Assembly: GCF_001902635.1 (NCBI RefSeq)
Contig: NZ_MJAO01000002.1
Span: 124,001 to 188,000, forward strand
Reading direction: 5' to 3'
Length of the DNA: 64,000 nucleotides
DNA from: Serratia marcescens
Lineage (GTDB): Bacteria > Pseudomonadota > Gammaproteobacteria > Enterobacterales > Enterobacteriaceae
Shown one piece after another: positions 1-10,900 of the stretch (the stretch's first letter is position 1; each line of letters starts with the position of its first letter). Made by a program: the position numbers and the translations under genes. The notes under the pieces were generated by a model. The model saw only the letters and a program-made list of their open reading frames with translations, made no database searches and had not been told where the DNA came from.

Positions 1-3000
1 CGCTGTTTAACCGGGTAAAAACCCTGTTGAACGGGCGGCCCGCGCAGCCCATGCTGCTGCAAGTGGTGGTGGCCGGTGCGCATTGCGCACCGCTTTCCGC
101 CGCGCTGTGCGGGGTGTTAAAAACGGCGCGTTTAGAGAATGGGCGATTTATTGGCCAGCTGATTGAGCTGGAGACGGCGGCCCACGCGGACGAGATCCAC
201 GACAGGCTGCGGGAGAGCAGCCTGGTGCCGGAAGACATTCATATTCGCTACGGCCGGGAGGGCCGCCAGATTTCATCCTGGCGCGAGGTGAGCGCACTCA
301 CCGGGCCATCCGCCGCAGCGGCGTCCTCTGGGGCGCACCGTATGCCGTGGAAAGAGCGCGGCGTTTATCTGATCACCGGCGGTGCCGGTGGGCTGGGGCT
401 GATTTTTGCCGCAGAGATTGCCCGACAAACCCGCGGTGCAACGCTGATTCTGACCGGCCGGACGCCGATGAACGATCGGATCCAAGACGCGATCAACCCA
501 CTGGCGGCGCTGGGCGCCGAGGTTGACTACCGCATGCTGGATGTCTGCGATCGGCAAGGGGTCGAGGCGCTGATCGCGAGCGTCATCGCGAAGTACGGCG
601 CCATCAACGGCGTGCTGCATTGCGCCGGCGTGCTGCGCGATAGCTACATGCTGAAAAAGTCGCCGGCGGATTTCCTGGCCGTACTGGCGCCAAAAGTGCA
701 GGGAACGGTGAACCTGGATCTGGCTTTGGCATCGCACCCGCTGGATTTCTTGGTGCTCTTTTCCTCAACGGCGGCCGCCTTAGGCAACCCGGGGCAGGTG
801 GATTATGTGACGGCGAACAGCTTCATGGATGCGTACGCCCACTATCGCCAGCGGCAGGTGGGGCTTCAGGTACGGATGGGCAGAAGTCTGTCGATCAACT
901 GGCCGCTGTGGAAAGAGGGCGGGATGACGGTTGATGACGCCTTCGCGACCCAGATGCGCCAAAACACGGGCATGGTCGCGATGTCTGCGGCCGCCGGCCT
1001 GCAGGCTTTCTATCAGGCTTTTGCGCGGGAAGAAAACCAGGTGCTGGCGATTGCCGGCGATCTTAAAAGGTTGCGTCAGACATTGGCAAGCCGCGTTGAG
1101 CCGGCTGCACAGCCCGAGGCACGGGTCGACCTGCCGGGGCTTGAAGAGGCGGTGCAGCAACTTCTGGTTCGTGAAGTCTCCGCATTGCTTGATGTGGCGG
1201 CAAGCGAGATAGACCTGGATCTCGAACTGACCGAGCTGGGGTTCGATTCCATTTTGACGACCGGGTTCGCTAACAAACTCAATCAACGGTATCAGCTTGA
1301 TCTGCTGCCGACCCTGTTTTTCGAATACCCGACGATCTCGGCGCTGAGCGGCTATCTGACGGCAACCTACCAGGCCGTCTTCGCTGCGCGGTTTACGGCG
1401 CTCACGCCGGCGGAGCCGGGGGCGCAAACCACCGCCGATGCAGAGCTGGCGGCGTCGCCGACACAGGCTGCCACGACCGTGGATATGCCGGCTTTGCAGG
1501 AGGCGATTCAGTCGCTTTTGACGCAGGAGATCTCGGCGCTGTTACACGTCGGCGTCGCCGACATCGAGAGCGATATGGAGCTGAGCGAACTGGGATTCGA
1601 CTCGATTCTGACGACCAGCTTCGCGAACACGTTGAACCGGCGATATGCGTTGGAACTGCTGCCGACCGTGTTTTTCGAATACCCGACCGTCGCCGGATTG
1701 ACGCACTATCTGGCCGATAACTATTGCGACCGTTTTAGCCGGCAGTTTGCCGCGCAAGTGATGGTGCCATCATCGGGCGACGATGATGCCCCGGCGGACG
1801 CGCTTTTGGCCGAACGCGTGTCCCAGACGACACCGTCATCCTCGCCGGCCGTGAGCCACAAGCACGATGAGCCGGAAGCGATCGCCATTGTGGGCATGAG
1901 CGGCAGTTTCCCGATGGCCCCGGATCTGGATGCCTACTGGGAAAATCTGCTGCAGGGGAAAGATTGCATCAGCGAAGTGCCGCCGGAACGCTGGAATTGG
2001 CGCGATTACTTGCAGGATGTGCACGGTGCTGAAAACCGGGACAGTATTCGCTGGGGCGGGTTCATTCAGGATATGGCGGAATTCGATCCGCTGTTTTTCG
2101 GCATCTCCCCCCGCGAGGCTGAACTGATGGATCCCCAACAGCGGCTGTTGATGACCCATGCCTGGAAAGTGATTGAAGACGCGGGCTACTCGGCCGGCGC
2201 GTTGGCCGGCAGTACGCTGGGCATCTATGTCGGTACAGGCAACACCGGTTATGCCGGCCTGATCGTGGAGGCGAAACTGCCGGCGGAAGGTTTTACCGCC
2301 ACGGGGATCGTGCCTTCGGTCGGCCCGAATCGGATGAGTTATTTCCTCAATGTTCATGGGCCGAGCGAGCCGATTGAAACGGCGTGTTCCTCTTCGCTGA
2401 TTGCCATTCATCGCGGCGTTTCCGCCCTGCGTCATGAGGGCTGCGATATGGTCATCGTAGGCGGAATCAATACGTTGGTGACGCCGGATACGTTTGTCAG
2501 CTTCTGCAAAGCGGGCATGCTCGCCGCCGACGGCCGTTGTAAAACCTTCTCCAGCCAGGCTGACGGCTATGTGCGGGGAGAGGGCGCAGGCATGCTGTTG
2601 CTGAAGCGCTTAACGCAGGCGGAAGCGGACGGCGATCATATCTATGGCGTGATCCGCGGCAGTGCGCAGAATCACGGCGGGCGCGCCAGTTCGTTGACCG
2701 CGCCGAATCCAAAGGCGCAGGCGGCCTTGTTGGCAAGCGCCTATCGCGATGCCGGCGTCGATCCCCGCACGGTCGGTTACATCGAAGCGCACGGGACGGG
2801 AACCAAACTCGGCGATCCGATTGAAATCAACAGCCTGAAAACCGCGTTTCACGACATGAAGGCCCGCTATCCGGGCGAGGAATACCCTGAGGCCAGCTGC
2901 GGCATCGGTTCGGTGAAAACCAACATCGGGCATTTGGAGATGGCGGCGGGCATTGCCGGCGTGATTAAAGTGCTGTTGCAGATGAAGCACCAGACCCTGG

Positions 3001-5999
3001 TGAAGAGCCTGCACTGTGAAAACCTGAATCCTTATATCGATCTTACGCACACGCCATTCTATGTCGTGGCGGCGAACCGCCCTTGGCGCGCAATGAAAAA
3101 TGCGCAGGGTGAAACCTTGCCGCGCCGGGCCGGTGTCAGCTCTTTCGGCTTTGGCGGCGCTAACGCGCATATCGTGATAGAGGAATATCGCGACAGCCGT
3201 CCGGCGCTGCCGGCAACGCAACCGCGTTACGTGATCCCGTTGTCGGCCAGGGATGATGACCGTTTGCGGGAGGTAGCCCAAAATCTCAGGCTGTATCTGG
3301 AACAACAGCGAAACAACCCTGCGCTGACGTTGACGAATCTGGCCTATACGCTGCAGGCCGGGCGAGATGCGATGGCGGTGCGGTTGGGCTGGATCGTGCA
3401 ATCTCTCGACGAGCTGCTGGCGAAGTTGGACGGCTTTTTGCAGGGCGGCGATGAACCCGGCGAGATTTACCGTGGCCAACGCAGCGCTAACAACGCGCTA
3501 CTGGCGCAGTTCTCCGCTGATGAAGAGTTGCGCGAAGCCATCGCGAAATGGGTGGCGCGGGGCAAATACGCCAGGCTGCTGAATCTGTGGTGTCAGGGGG
3601 GGGAGTTTGATTGGTCAGCCTTATATCAAGGGCAACGGCCGCGGCGCCTGAGTCTGCCGACCTATCCTTTCAACCGCCAGTCATTCTGGCTGCCGAGCGC
3701 CCCGACGGCGGTGCGCCGCCCGCCGCAAAACAGCGGCCATACCCCGTCGCCATCGCCGGCGGCCGGGGAAGGTTTTAACCTCGAAGCCTATCTGATCGCG
3801 CTGATTGGCCGGCAGCTCAAGGTGGCCGAAGAGGCGATCCGCCCTGATGTCGCCCTGGAGGAGCTGGGCATGGATTCGGTCGTGTCCATCGCGCTGTTAA
3901 ATGACATCCGGGAAAAATTCCCGCAGGTCTCCCGTTCGCTGTTTATGGAATACCACACCGTAGGCGAAATTCAGCAATACCTGAGCAACCATTTCAGCGA
4001 ACGGCTGGCCATGCTGAGCGACCGGCCGTCGAGTGCGGAAGCGGAGGAAAGCAAAGCGCCGGCGGATGAGGCACGGGCCGCGCCGGAAAAGGAGCGCGGG
4101 CAAAACATCAGCATTATCGGCATGGCGGGGATTTTCCCGCAGGCCGGGGACATCGCGGCGTTTTGGGACAACCTGCGCGCCGGCCGCGCGGCGCATTCCA
4201 CGCTGAGCGACAAGCGCAGGCGGCTGATGGCTCTGGAGAAGGACGAGATCGGCAGCAGCAGAATCGGCGCTTATCTGGACGGGGTTGAGTATTTCGATCG
4301 CAAGCTGTTCAAAGTACCCCACAAAGACGCGCAACGGCTGGATCCCCAGATGCGAAAATTGCTTGAGGTCATTTGGCAATCCATCACCGACGCCGGATAT
4401 ACCCTGAGTCAGTTCCGCGAGAAACGGACCGGGCTCTTTGTCGCGACACGCGGCCATTCAGGGTATCAGGATATTCAGGCCAAAGTGGATCCGCAGCAGG
4501 CGGCTCAGTGGCGTTTCCAGGCGGAGCAGATATCCGCTTACGCCAACCGCATCTCCAACATTCTGAATCTTTACGGGCTCAGCGAAATTGTGGAAACCGG
4601 ATGCGCCAGCTTTTTGGTTGCGATCAGGCAAGCCATGAGCGCCATCAGAGAGGGGCGTTGCCAGCAGGCGATTGTCGCCACGGCGGAGCTGGGGCTTTCT
4701 CCCTTCGCTCAGAACCGTACCGACGATCAGGCGCTGTATAGCTCGCATCCGGTGACGAAAAGCTTCGCCAGTGATTCTGACGGTTATGTGAAAAGTGAAG
4801 TGGTCGGCGCCATTATCCTGAAGGCGGAGGACGATGCGTTGGCGCAGGGCGACGCCATTTACGCCAACGTTAAAGGCGTCGGTGTCAGCCACGGCGGCAA
4901 AGCGCCGCTGAAATGGTATAGCCCCAACATTGAAGGGCAGAAAGCGGCTATCGCCGCCGTTTTCGCGGAGACCGGTCTCGATCCGGCGACGATCTCTTAT
5001 ATCGAGCCCGAGGCTAATGGCTCCCAATTGGGGGACGCCGCGGAGCTGGTCGCCATCCAGGCGGTATATGGCCCTCACTTGCAGGCCGGTCAAGCACCGA
5101 CCGCCATTGGCTCCCTCAAGCCCCTGACCGGGCACGCTGAAACGGCATCGACTTTCCCTGTACTGGTGAAAATGGTGCTGTCCATGCGCCACCGTCAGTT
5201 GGCAAAAATCGAGGGGCTGGGCGCGTTGAACGAAGGGATCAGCCTGGCCGAGGGTTTTGAGTTGCTCGATGAAGATCGCCCCTGGCACAAGCGGGGGCAC
5301 CATCCTCGGCGCGGCGCTATCCATTCCATGAGCATTGGCGGCGTGAATGCCCATCTGTTGCTTGAGGACTATGAGGCGGAACATCAGGCCGCGTTACCGC
5401 AACGAGAACGGCCGTTCATTTTCCTGTTTTCCGACGTGGACGAGGCCGGGTTAAACCAGCTGGTGAACGATTATCTGGATTTTCTGCCGCGCGCGTTGGC
5501 CAGCCTCTCTGCGCACGACGCTGTGCATGGGGCGGCAGCAGAAAAACAGCGGGCGCGAGAGTCACTCTATCTGGAACGGCTCGAGTATACCCTGCAGCAG
5601 GGCCGAGAACATCGGGACGTGAGGCTGGCGGTCAGCGCCGCCAGCATGGCGCAGCTGCATGAAGGGCTGCAGCGCTGGCAGGCGCAGACGGGCCGTCATC
5701 AGGGCAACGTTTTCGACAGCCGAGATCCGGCGCCGGCGAGTGAGGAGACGCTGTCTTCGTTCAGCGCCGGCGTTCGGCAAGCCTTGCTGACCTGGCTGGC
5801 GGGGCATGCCGTGGATTGGTCTCTGTTGCGTCGGGAGGAAGGATGGCGCGACGGGCTCCAAAAACTGCATTTGCCGGTCAACCCATTGCGAAAAGTGTTC
5901 TGCTGGCATGAGGGTTTCCACGATATCGACATCGCCGAGGAAAATAATGCAGTTAATGCAGTGCCGACAGAGGCGGAGCCGCGTTCTGTCGTGGAGTAA
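1..5999 (+). CDS. Trans-AT polyketide synthase, C-terminal part (KR-ACP-ACP-KS-ACP-KS0), 5'-partial
   Basis: The reading frame is open to the left edge, so the gene begins outside the window; about 1,998 codons are visible. Domain order by position: ketoreductase (structural half from nt 3, NADPH motif GGAGGLG near nt 380, catalytic Ser/Tyr/Asn in FSS...YVTAN near nt 760-820); ACP (GFDSI, Ser near nt 1248); second ACP (Ser nt 1602); ketosynthase about nt 1873-3185 with TACSS (Cys nt 2385), EAHGTGT and NIGHLE; ACP (GMDSV near nt 3875); second ketosynthase about nt 4110-5370. The second KS keeps the Cys (TGCAS, nt 4602) and the distal His (TGHAE), but HGTGT reads EANGS, so the first catalytic His is Glu. 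That marks a non-elongating KS0. No AT domain is present; post-KS linkers carry the YPFNRQSFW-type motif usual in trans-AT systems. The KR has an LRD motif, suggesting a B-type alcohol. The ACP gene at 6046 follows directly. Confidence 0.95.
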   Translation, partial: LFNRVKTLLNGRPAQPMLLQVVVAGAHCAPLSAALCGVLKTARLENGRFIGQLIELETAAHADEIHDRLRESSLVPEDIHIRYGREGRQISSWREVSALTGPSAAAASSGAHRMPWKERGVYLITGGAGGLGLIFAAEIARQTRGATLILTGRTPMNDRIQDAINPLAALGAEVDYRMLDVCDRQGVEALIASVIAKYGAINGVLHCAGVLRDSYMLKKSPADFLAVLAPKVQGTVNLDLALASHPLDFLVLFSSTAAALGNPGQVDYVTANSFMDAYAHYRQRQVGLQVRMGRSLSINWPLWKEGGMTVDDAFATQMRQNTGMVAMSAAAGLQAFYQAFAREENQVLAIAGDLKRLRQTLASRVEPAAQPEARVDLPGLEEAVQQLLVREVSALLDVAASEIDLDLELTELGFDSILTTGFANKLNQRYQLDLLPTLFFEYPTISALSGYLTATYQAVFAARFTALTPAEPGAQTTADAELAASPTQAATTVDMPALQEAIQSLLTQEISALLHVGVADIESDMELSELGFDSILTTSFANTLNRRYALELLPTVFFEYPTVAGLTHYLADNYCDRFSRQFAAQVMVPSSGDDDAPADALLAERVSQTTPSSSPAVSHKHDEPEAIAIVGMSGSFPMAPDLDAYWENLLQGKDCISEVPPERWNWRDYLQDVHGAENRDSIRWGGFIQDMAEFDPLFFGISPREAELMDPQQRLLMTHAWKVIEDAGYSAGALAGSTLGIYVGTGNTGYAGLIVEAKLPAEGFTATGIVPSVGPNRMSYFLNVHGPSEPIETACSSSLIAIHRGVSALRHEGCDMVIVGGINTLVTPDTFVSFCKAGMLAADGRCKTFSSQADGYVRGEGAGMLLLKRLTQAEADGDHIYGVIRGSAQNHGGRASSLTAPNPKAQAALLASAYRDAGVDPRTVGYIEAHGTGTKLGDPIEINSLKTAFHDMKARYPGEEYPEASCGIGSVKTNIGHLEMAAGIAGVIKVLLQMKHQTLVKSLHCENLNPYIDLTHTPFYVVAANRPWRAMKNAQGETLPRRAGVSSFGFGGANAHIVIEEYRDSRPALPATQPRYVIPLSARDDDRLREVAQNLRLYLEQQRNNPALTLTNLAYTLQAGRDAMAVRLGWIVQSLDELLAKLDGFLQGGDEPGEIYRGQRSANNALLAQFSADEELREAIAKWVARGKYARLLNLWCQGGEFDWSALYQGQRPRRLSLPTYPFNRQSFWLPSAPTAVRRPPQNSGHTPSPSPAAGEGFNLEAYLIALIGRQLKVAEEAIRPDVALEELGMDSVVSIALLNDIREKFPQVSRSLFMEYHTVGEIQQYLSNHFSERLAMLSDRPSSAEAEESKAPADEARAAPEKERGQNISIIGMAGIFPQAGDIAAFWDNLRAGRAAHSTLSDKRRRLMALEKDEIGSSRIGAYLDGVEYFDRKLFKVPHKDAQRLDPQMRKLLEVIWQSITDAGYTLSQFREKRTGLFVATRGHSGYQDIQAKVDPQQAAQWRFQAEQISAYANRISNILNLYGLSEIVETGCASFLVAIRQAMSAIREGRCQQAIVATAELGLSPFAQNRTDDQALYSSHPVTKSFASDSDGYVKSEVVGAIILKAEDDALAQGDAIYANVKGVGVSHGGKAPLKWYSPNIEGQKAAIAAVFAETGLDPATISYIEPEANGSQLGDAAELVAIQAVYGPHLQAGQAPTAIGSLKPLTGHAETASTFPVLVKMVLSMRHRQLAKIEGLGALNEGISLAEGFELLDEDRPWHKRGHHPRRGAIHSMSIGGVNAHLLLEDYEAEHQAALPQRERPFIFLFSDVDEAGLNQLVNDYLDFLPRALASLSAHDAVHGAAAEKQRARESLYLERLEYTLQQGREHRDVRLAVSAASMAQLHEGLQRWQAQTGRHQGNVFDSRDPAPASEETLSSFSAGVRQALLTWLAGHAVDWSLLRREEGWRDGLQKLHLPVNPLRKVFCWHEGFHDIDIAEENNAVNAVPTEAEPRSVVE

Positions 6000-6045
6000 A
6001 GGACGCAGTTGCGTTGTCGTTTTTTTATTCAAATAAGGGTGTGCC

Positions 6046-6315
6046 ATGAATGAATTAGATGAAGCGTTATCGGGTTATCTCGTCACGTTAGCGGCGAAAG
6101 TACTGAAGTGCAGCCCGGACAATATAGAGTGGGAGAGTGATGTTGATGAATATGGATTTGAGTCGATGGAGGTCAACCAATATTGCGTCGATCTGAATAA
6201 GTTTTTTTCTATCAAGCTGACTCCGGTGGTATTCCTGGAGGTCAACTCCCTTCAAGGGTTGAGTGAGTATCTGAAAAAGCATCACTTCAATAGCCTTGAA
6301 ACGACTTTATTATGA
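6046..6315 (+). CDS. Free-standing acyl carrier protein of the trans-AT PKS cluster
   Basis: This 89-aa protein has an ACP fold signature with the phosphopantetheine serine in YGFESME, where most family members have GxDS. It probably carries an acyl intermediate between protein A, which ends in a non-elongating KS, and protein B, or presents a substrate to the JmjC-like enzyme encoded next. It starts 46 nt after the PKS stop. The downstream context gives two possible starts for the next gene, one overlapping its stop codon. A discrete ACP at a break between PKS proteins is common in trans-AT systems; its exact role here is inferred from position only. Confidence 0.85.
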   Translation: MNELDEALSGYLVTLAAKVLKCSPDNIEWESDVDEYGFESMEVNQYCVDLNKFFSIKLTPVVFLEVNSLQGLSEYLKKHHFNSLETTLL

Positions 6316-6338
6316 ACATGAAGCCAAAGGAAATTTCT

Positions 6339-7508
6339 ATGGAAAAGTATGACATTCAAAGTGAAACGCAGCGCAAAGCATTTGATTTGATGCCACACTT
6401 CTTTCTCGATCAGGAAGAGCAGGCGAATTTCCACTTTATGATGCATATGCGCTTGCTGTTGAACTCGCCTGAGTTTATGGCGACGTTCGAGCGGGATCTG
6501 TTTGAGAAGAAGTTGGCTGACCTCCAGGCGAAATGCCCGGATCTGGCCGACATGGATTGTGCTGATACGTTCATAAAAATGAAGTCCTACGATTTCTCAA
6601 ACATGGACCGAAATACATTCCAGCAAATGATCAATGACGCGAGCAACCCGCCGATTATTGCCAAGGGTTTTCTCAACGACACGAAAGCCGTTCAGCAATG
6701 GACTCACGAGTACCTGATTGAACACTACAAAGACACCGAAATTATCGCGGTGGGTTATGATGAAAAAGAAACCAGCCTGAAAAAACTCAAGCTGGAAAAG
6801 ATTTTACGGTCTCAATTGGACAAGGAATCCAAGGTTAGCTACTACATCAACAATTCCGCGGAAATATTTAATGACTACCCCGATTTAATCGATGAAGTGG
6901 GTGCGGAAAAAATACTTGATCTGTTTCATGGTCACTCTGCAAATAGTTTCAGCCAGTTATTTGTCGGTAATCTTCGCACCTGGGGAACCAACTGGCATCA
7001 GGGGAATGATATTTCCTGCGCCCTGATGATCAGCGGTGTGAAACGCTGGTATTTCGTCGACCCCCGGTTAGGCTATATTTTGCGCCCATTTTTTGATGGC
7101 GCCAACGGCATGTCAGCCAAGATGGATGCTCGCCTGGATATCAATTTCCATAAAATCCATAGCCCGCTTTATGCCTATGCGCCCAAGTTTTATGTCGATC
7201 TGGAACCGGGCGATGTCATCTTCTTCACCAAGTACTGGCCGCATGCGGTCATCAACACGACGCCACTGCAGATCATGGCCAATATGCGCATGACGGAAGT
7301 GAATCTGGATACCATGACCAAAGGCAAAGATGTCCCGACGCTGATGCCCGTGTACGACAACATTCTGAACTCCGATCCGTCATTCATTAAATTCAAGTTC
7401 GATATCTTTAATAACTTAGGGAAAAAGTCCAAAGCCATCGGCGATGAGAACTATTTCTCGGCCTATACTTCGACCAGCGATGTTCTGACCAATGGGGATA
7501 AGCAATGA
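6339..7508 (+). CDS. JmjC/cupin-like putative Fe(II)/2-oxoglutarate enzyme with HxG metal motif
   Basis: The 389-aa protein has the double-stranded beta-helix signature of FIH/JmjC-like oxygenases: TNWHQGND (residues about 218-224), SGVKRWYFVDP, and PGDVIFF followed by WPHAVIN (His about 302). Aligned without gaps on the FIH motif from HxD to GxKR (17 residues in both), His-220 is kept but the metal-binding Asp is Gly (H-Q-G), with Asp-224 nearby. An HxG or HxA facial site is characteristic of Fe/2OG halogenases such as SyrB2 and WelO5, though this could instead be an altered or dead site. The N-terminal ~150 residues are not recognised. ATG 6339 is preferred because AAAGGAA precedes it at good spacing; ATG 6312 in the same frame is the alternative. 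It is likely a tailoring enzyme acting on an ACP-bound chain, by context. Confidence 0.75.
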   Translation: MEKYDIQSETQRKAFDLMPHFFLDQEEQANFHFMMHMRLLLNSPEFMATFERDLFEKKLADLQAKCPDLADMDCADTFIKMKSYDFSNMDRNTFQQMINDASNPPIIAKGFLNDTKAVQQWTHEYLIEHYKDTEIIAVGYDEKETSLKKLKLEKILRSQLDKESKVSYYINNSAEIFNDYPDLIDEVGAEKILDLFHGHSANSFSQLFVGNLRTWGTNWHQGNDISCALMISGVKRWYFVDPRLGYILRPFFDGANGMSAKMDARLDINFHKIHSPLYAYAPKFYVDLEPGDVIFFTKYWPHAVINTTPLQIMANMRMTEVNLDTMTKGKDVPTLMPVYDNILNSDPSFIKFKFDIFNNLGKKSKAIGDENYFSAYTSTSDVLTNGDKQ

Positions 7509-7864
7509 GCGAGTACCTGATCAATTCCGGCGAGTTCAACATGATTGTTTGCCCGACAGACAAGGCGTACTACATCCTTAATGAGGATCGCGCTTCGGTG
7601 GAGACGCTGCAGGAGTTTTTGCAGGGCGATAAGGTTCAGTACCAGCGGCTGAAGCCCCTTTGGTTTAAATATCGTCCCGATGAATCCTGGCAAGATCTCG
7701 ACAAAAAAGAGCACCGATTGGGGGAATCGCTTTCCGAAGCGGAACTGATCGATCGGTTTGTATTGAAGGCGTTTAACTTTGGCAGCCTGGTTGCCGTCCG
7801 TGACACCCAAACGGGGAGCGTCAAGGTATTTAAACGCGACAAACTGAAATTGTCTGCACGTTAA
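7505..7864 (+). CDS. Small protein of unknown function, coupled to the JmjC-like gene
   Basis: This 119-aa protein is acidic/basic mixed, with no signal peptide, no membrane segment and no motif I recognise. Its ATG overlaps the stop of the JmjC-like gene (ATGA), so the two are translationally coupled and may form a pair, for example an accessory subunit or a substrate-positioning partner. The codon usage and GC content match the surrounding PKS genes, which argues that it is a genuine cluster gene. No function is assigned. Confidence 0.7.
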   Translation: MSEYLINSGEFNMIVCPTDKAYYILNEDRASVETLQEFLQGDKVQYQRLKPLWFKYRPDESWQDLDKKEHRLGESLSEAELIDRFVLKAFNFGSLVAVRDTQTGSVKVFKRDKLKLSAR

Positions 7865-7978
7865 ATCGATTCGCCTGAAGAAAAGTGAAGCACGCCTTCC
7901 TTTGATTTCTCCCTGTTGTACTAGACTCAAGGGGGGCGTGCGGCAGCCTGTAAACTGTGCCAGGGAAAGTGATTGGAG

Positions 7979-10900
7979 ATGCAAGTGACGAAGCAGAATA
8001 ACGACAGTGAAAACGCCTCGATATTAAATAATATACATGATAAGGAAATGGCCACCAGCCTGAACCCCGATGAAAGAAAAGACGCGGTTGCCATTATCGG
8101 TATAGGCGGATTCTTTCCTGGCGCCGACTCTCTCGAAGAGTTTTGCGCCAAACTGGATAAGCAAGCGTCTCTGTTTTCACCGGTGCCCGACAATCACTTT
8201 CCCGGGCCGGAAATGCAGGGCAGATACGGTGCGTTTTTGCATGACATATCCGGATTCGATCCTGACGTATTCAATATCGGCCCAATGGAAGCCGAATACA
8301 TGGATCCAAGAACGCGTTTGCTCTTGATGTCCACGTGGCATACGTTGGAGGATGCCTGTTATTTGCCGCAACAGCTGCGTGAGGCCAAAGTCGATGTTTA
8401 TATCGCTTCGGAAGGCGCCGCTTATACGCCGTTTCTCGCCAAGGCTGAGCTGACGAGCTATTCCATCTTGGGAATGATGTCCTGGTCTTTACCGAATTAC
8501 CTCTCGCACGCTTTTCGTTTTAACGGCAAAAGCCTGTATATCGATACGGCCTGTTCCGGCGCCAGCGTGGCGTTGCACCAGGCGAAGGAAGCGCTGCTGC
8601 GCGGAGAGACGGATTATGCGCTGGTCGGCGCCGCCAATCTGTTATTCGGCGATGCACTGGCCGGATCGTATTTGGGGCAGGAGTCACTGGGCATTCTCGG
8701 GGGAGAGGCGACCTGTTCTCCGTTTCAGGCCGACGCCAAGGGCTTTCTGCCGGCGGAAGCGACGGTCACCGTGTTGCTTAAGCGGTTATCCCAGGCGATT
8801 GACGATCGGGATAACATTCATGGGGTGATCCTGGGCTCCGCCGTCAACCATACCGGGGGCTATGGCAGCCTGACGATGCCTTCGGCCGAATCACAGGCGG
8901 AGGTCATGGTCAGTGCCTATCGTCAAGCCGGCATCGATGCGGATACCGTGGGTTATATCGAAGCGCATGGCGCTTCATCGCTGCTGGCTGATGCCGAAGA
9001 AATCAAAGCGTTCAAACGTGCGGATGCGCAATTGGCAACGCGTCAGGCGCCCGCGACGGGGACGCCGTGCAAAATCAGTACGCTCAAACCGAATATGGGC
9101 CATGCCAACTCGGCCTCCGGGATGGTGTCGCTGATCCGCGTGTTGCATGCGTTTAAAATGCAGAAAAAACCGGGGATCAAGGATTTCACCGCCTGCAGTG
9201 ACAATATCAAGCTCGCCGGTTCGCGTTTTTATCTCAACGACGCGACAGAAGCGTGGGCACCGCTTTTGGATGCGCATGGCCACGAGATTGCTCGCCGGGC
9301 AGCAATTAATAACTTCGGCGCAGGCGGGGTTAACGCCCATTTGCTGCTGGAGGCATTCACTCCCGCCGCCGTCAGCGTTGACGATGCGTCGGCACCGGGC
9401 GCGGGATACTTTCTGGCATTGTCGACGATGCATGAATGGCAGTGGATCGACTATGCGGAATCTCTCTTGGCCTTTCTGCAGCGCTCCCCGGACATCACGC
9501 CTGGCGCACTGGAGTATTTTTATCTGACAGCGCGCAACAAGTTTGAGCAGCGGGTGGTCTTTCGTTATACCAGCTTGGGCCAGTTACAGGAAAAACTGAC
9601 CCAGTTCATTGCCGCCAAAGGGCAGAAAGCTTACTACCTGAAAAGTGGAACGCGTGATGAGAATAACGCGCTCGACATGTTTAACCGCCATCAACGCCTG
9701 TCAACGTTGCTGACAACGCTGGAGTGGGAAAACGACAAGCGTTTTCTGATCGATCTGTGGGTTCAAGGGGTCGATTTTCCGCTGGTTCAGGCCCTCGGCG
9801 TGCCGGCGTTTCACAAGTTGTCGCTGCCTCGTTATCCGTTTAACCGCGAGCATTACTGGAGTGCGGCGGTGTCAGCGTCAAAGCCGCAGGGCGATCATAC
9901 TCATCGCGACCTGCATCCGTTGGTGCAGCAGAATACGTCGGATTTTTATACGCAGCGTTACAGCAGTTTCTTTACCGGGCAGGAGTTTTTTCTGGCCGAC
10001 CATCTTGTTAAAGGCCAGAAAGTGTTGCCTGGGGTCGCCTACCTGGAATTGGCGCGGGCGGCGCTGGCCGATGCTTTAGGCCAACCGACGGCGATCCGGC
10101 TGGAGAACATCAGCTGGATACGGCCAATGCGCGTGCAGGAACCGGGGTTGAAGGTTGCCGTTGAACTGTACCCCGAAGGCGAGGCGCGCTTTGGCTTCGA
10201 GATATACAGCGCCGGTGCATCCGCAGAGGAAGGCGATAGGGTAACGCATTGTCGGGGGCAAGCCAGAATAATGCCCGACGCGGCGTTGGCACCGCCCCCC
10301 GCGATCGACATCCCCGCGCTGCAGCAGCAGTGTGACGTCAGGCATCTGGACAGCCAGGCATGTTATGCCGCTTACAGCGCGATGGATATCCTCCACGGGC
10401 CGGCTTATCAGGGCGTGGTCGCGATTGATGAAGGCGAGGCGCAGGCCATTGCCCGCATCGAATTGCCGGCCTGCGTGGCCCAAAGTCACAGCCAACTCTT
10501 TTTACACCCCAGCCTGATGGATTCGGCATTACAAATGGCTGCCGGTCTGCTGGTGGATGCTGAGCATCCTGAGTTTGCGTTGCCGTTTGCCCTGGAGAGT
10601 TTGGAGATATTCCCGCGGCCAGGGGCAAACGCGCTGCCGGTACGCCTGTGGGTCTGGGCCCGGTTTAAAGCCGGCGCCACGAGAACCGACAAAGTCAAAA
10701 AAATGGATTATGACTTATGCGATGAGACCGGCCAGGTTTGGGTACGACTGTGCGGTTTTTCTTCCCGGGCGGTGGACAGTGCGCCGATCGGCGTCAGTTC
10801 GGCGGTACCCGCCGACACCGCGCTGCCCGAGGTGCCGCATTCCGCCACGCCGGCCGCCACGCAGAACGCGGAGAACAAGGGATTGCAGGACAGGCTGCTC

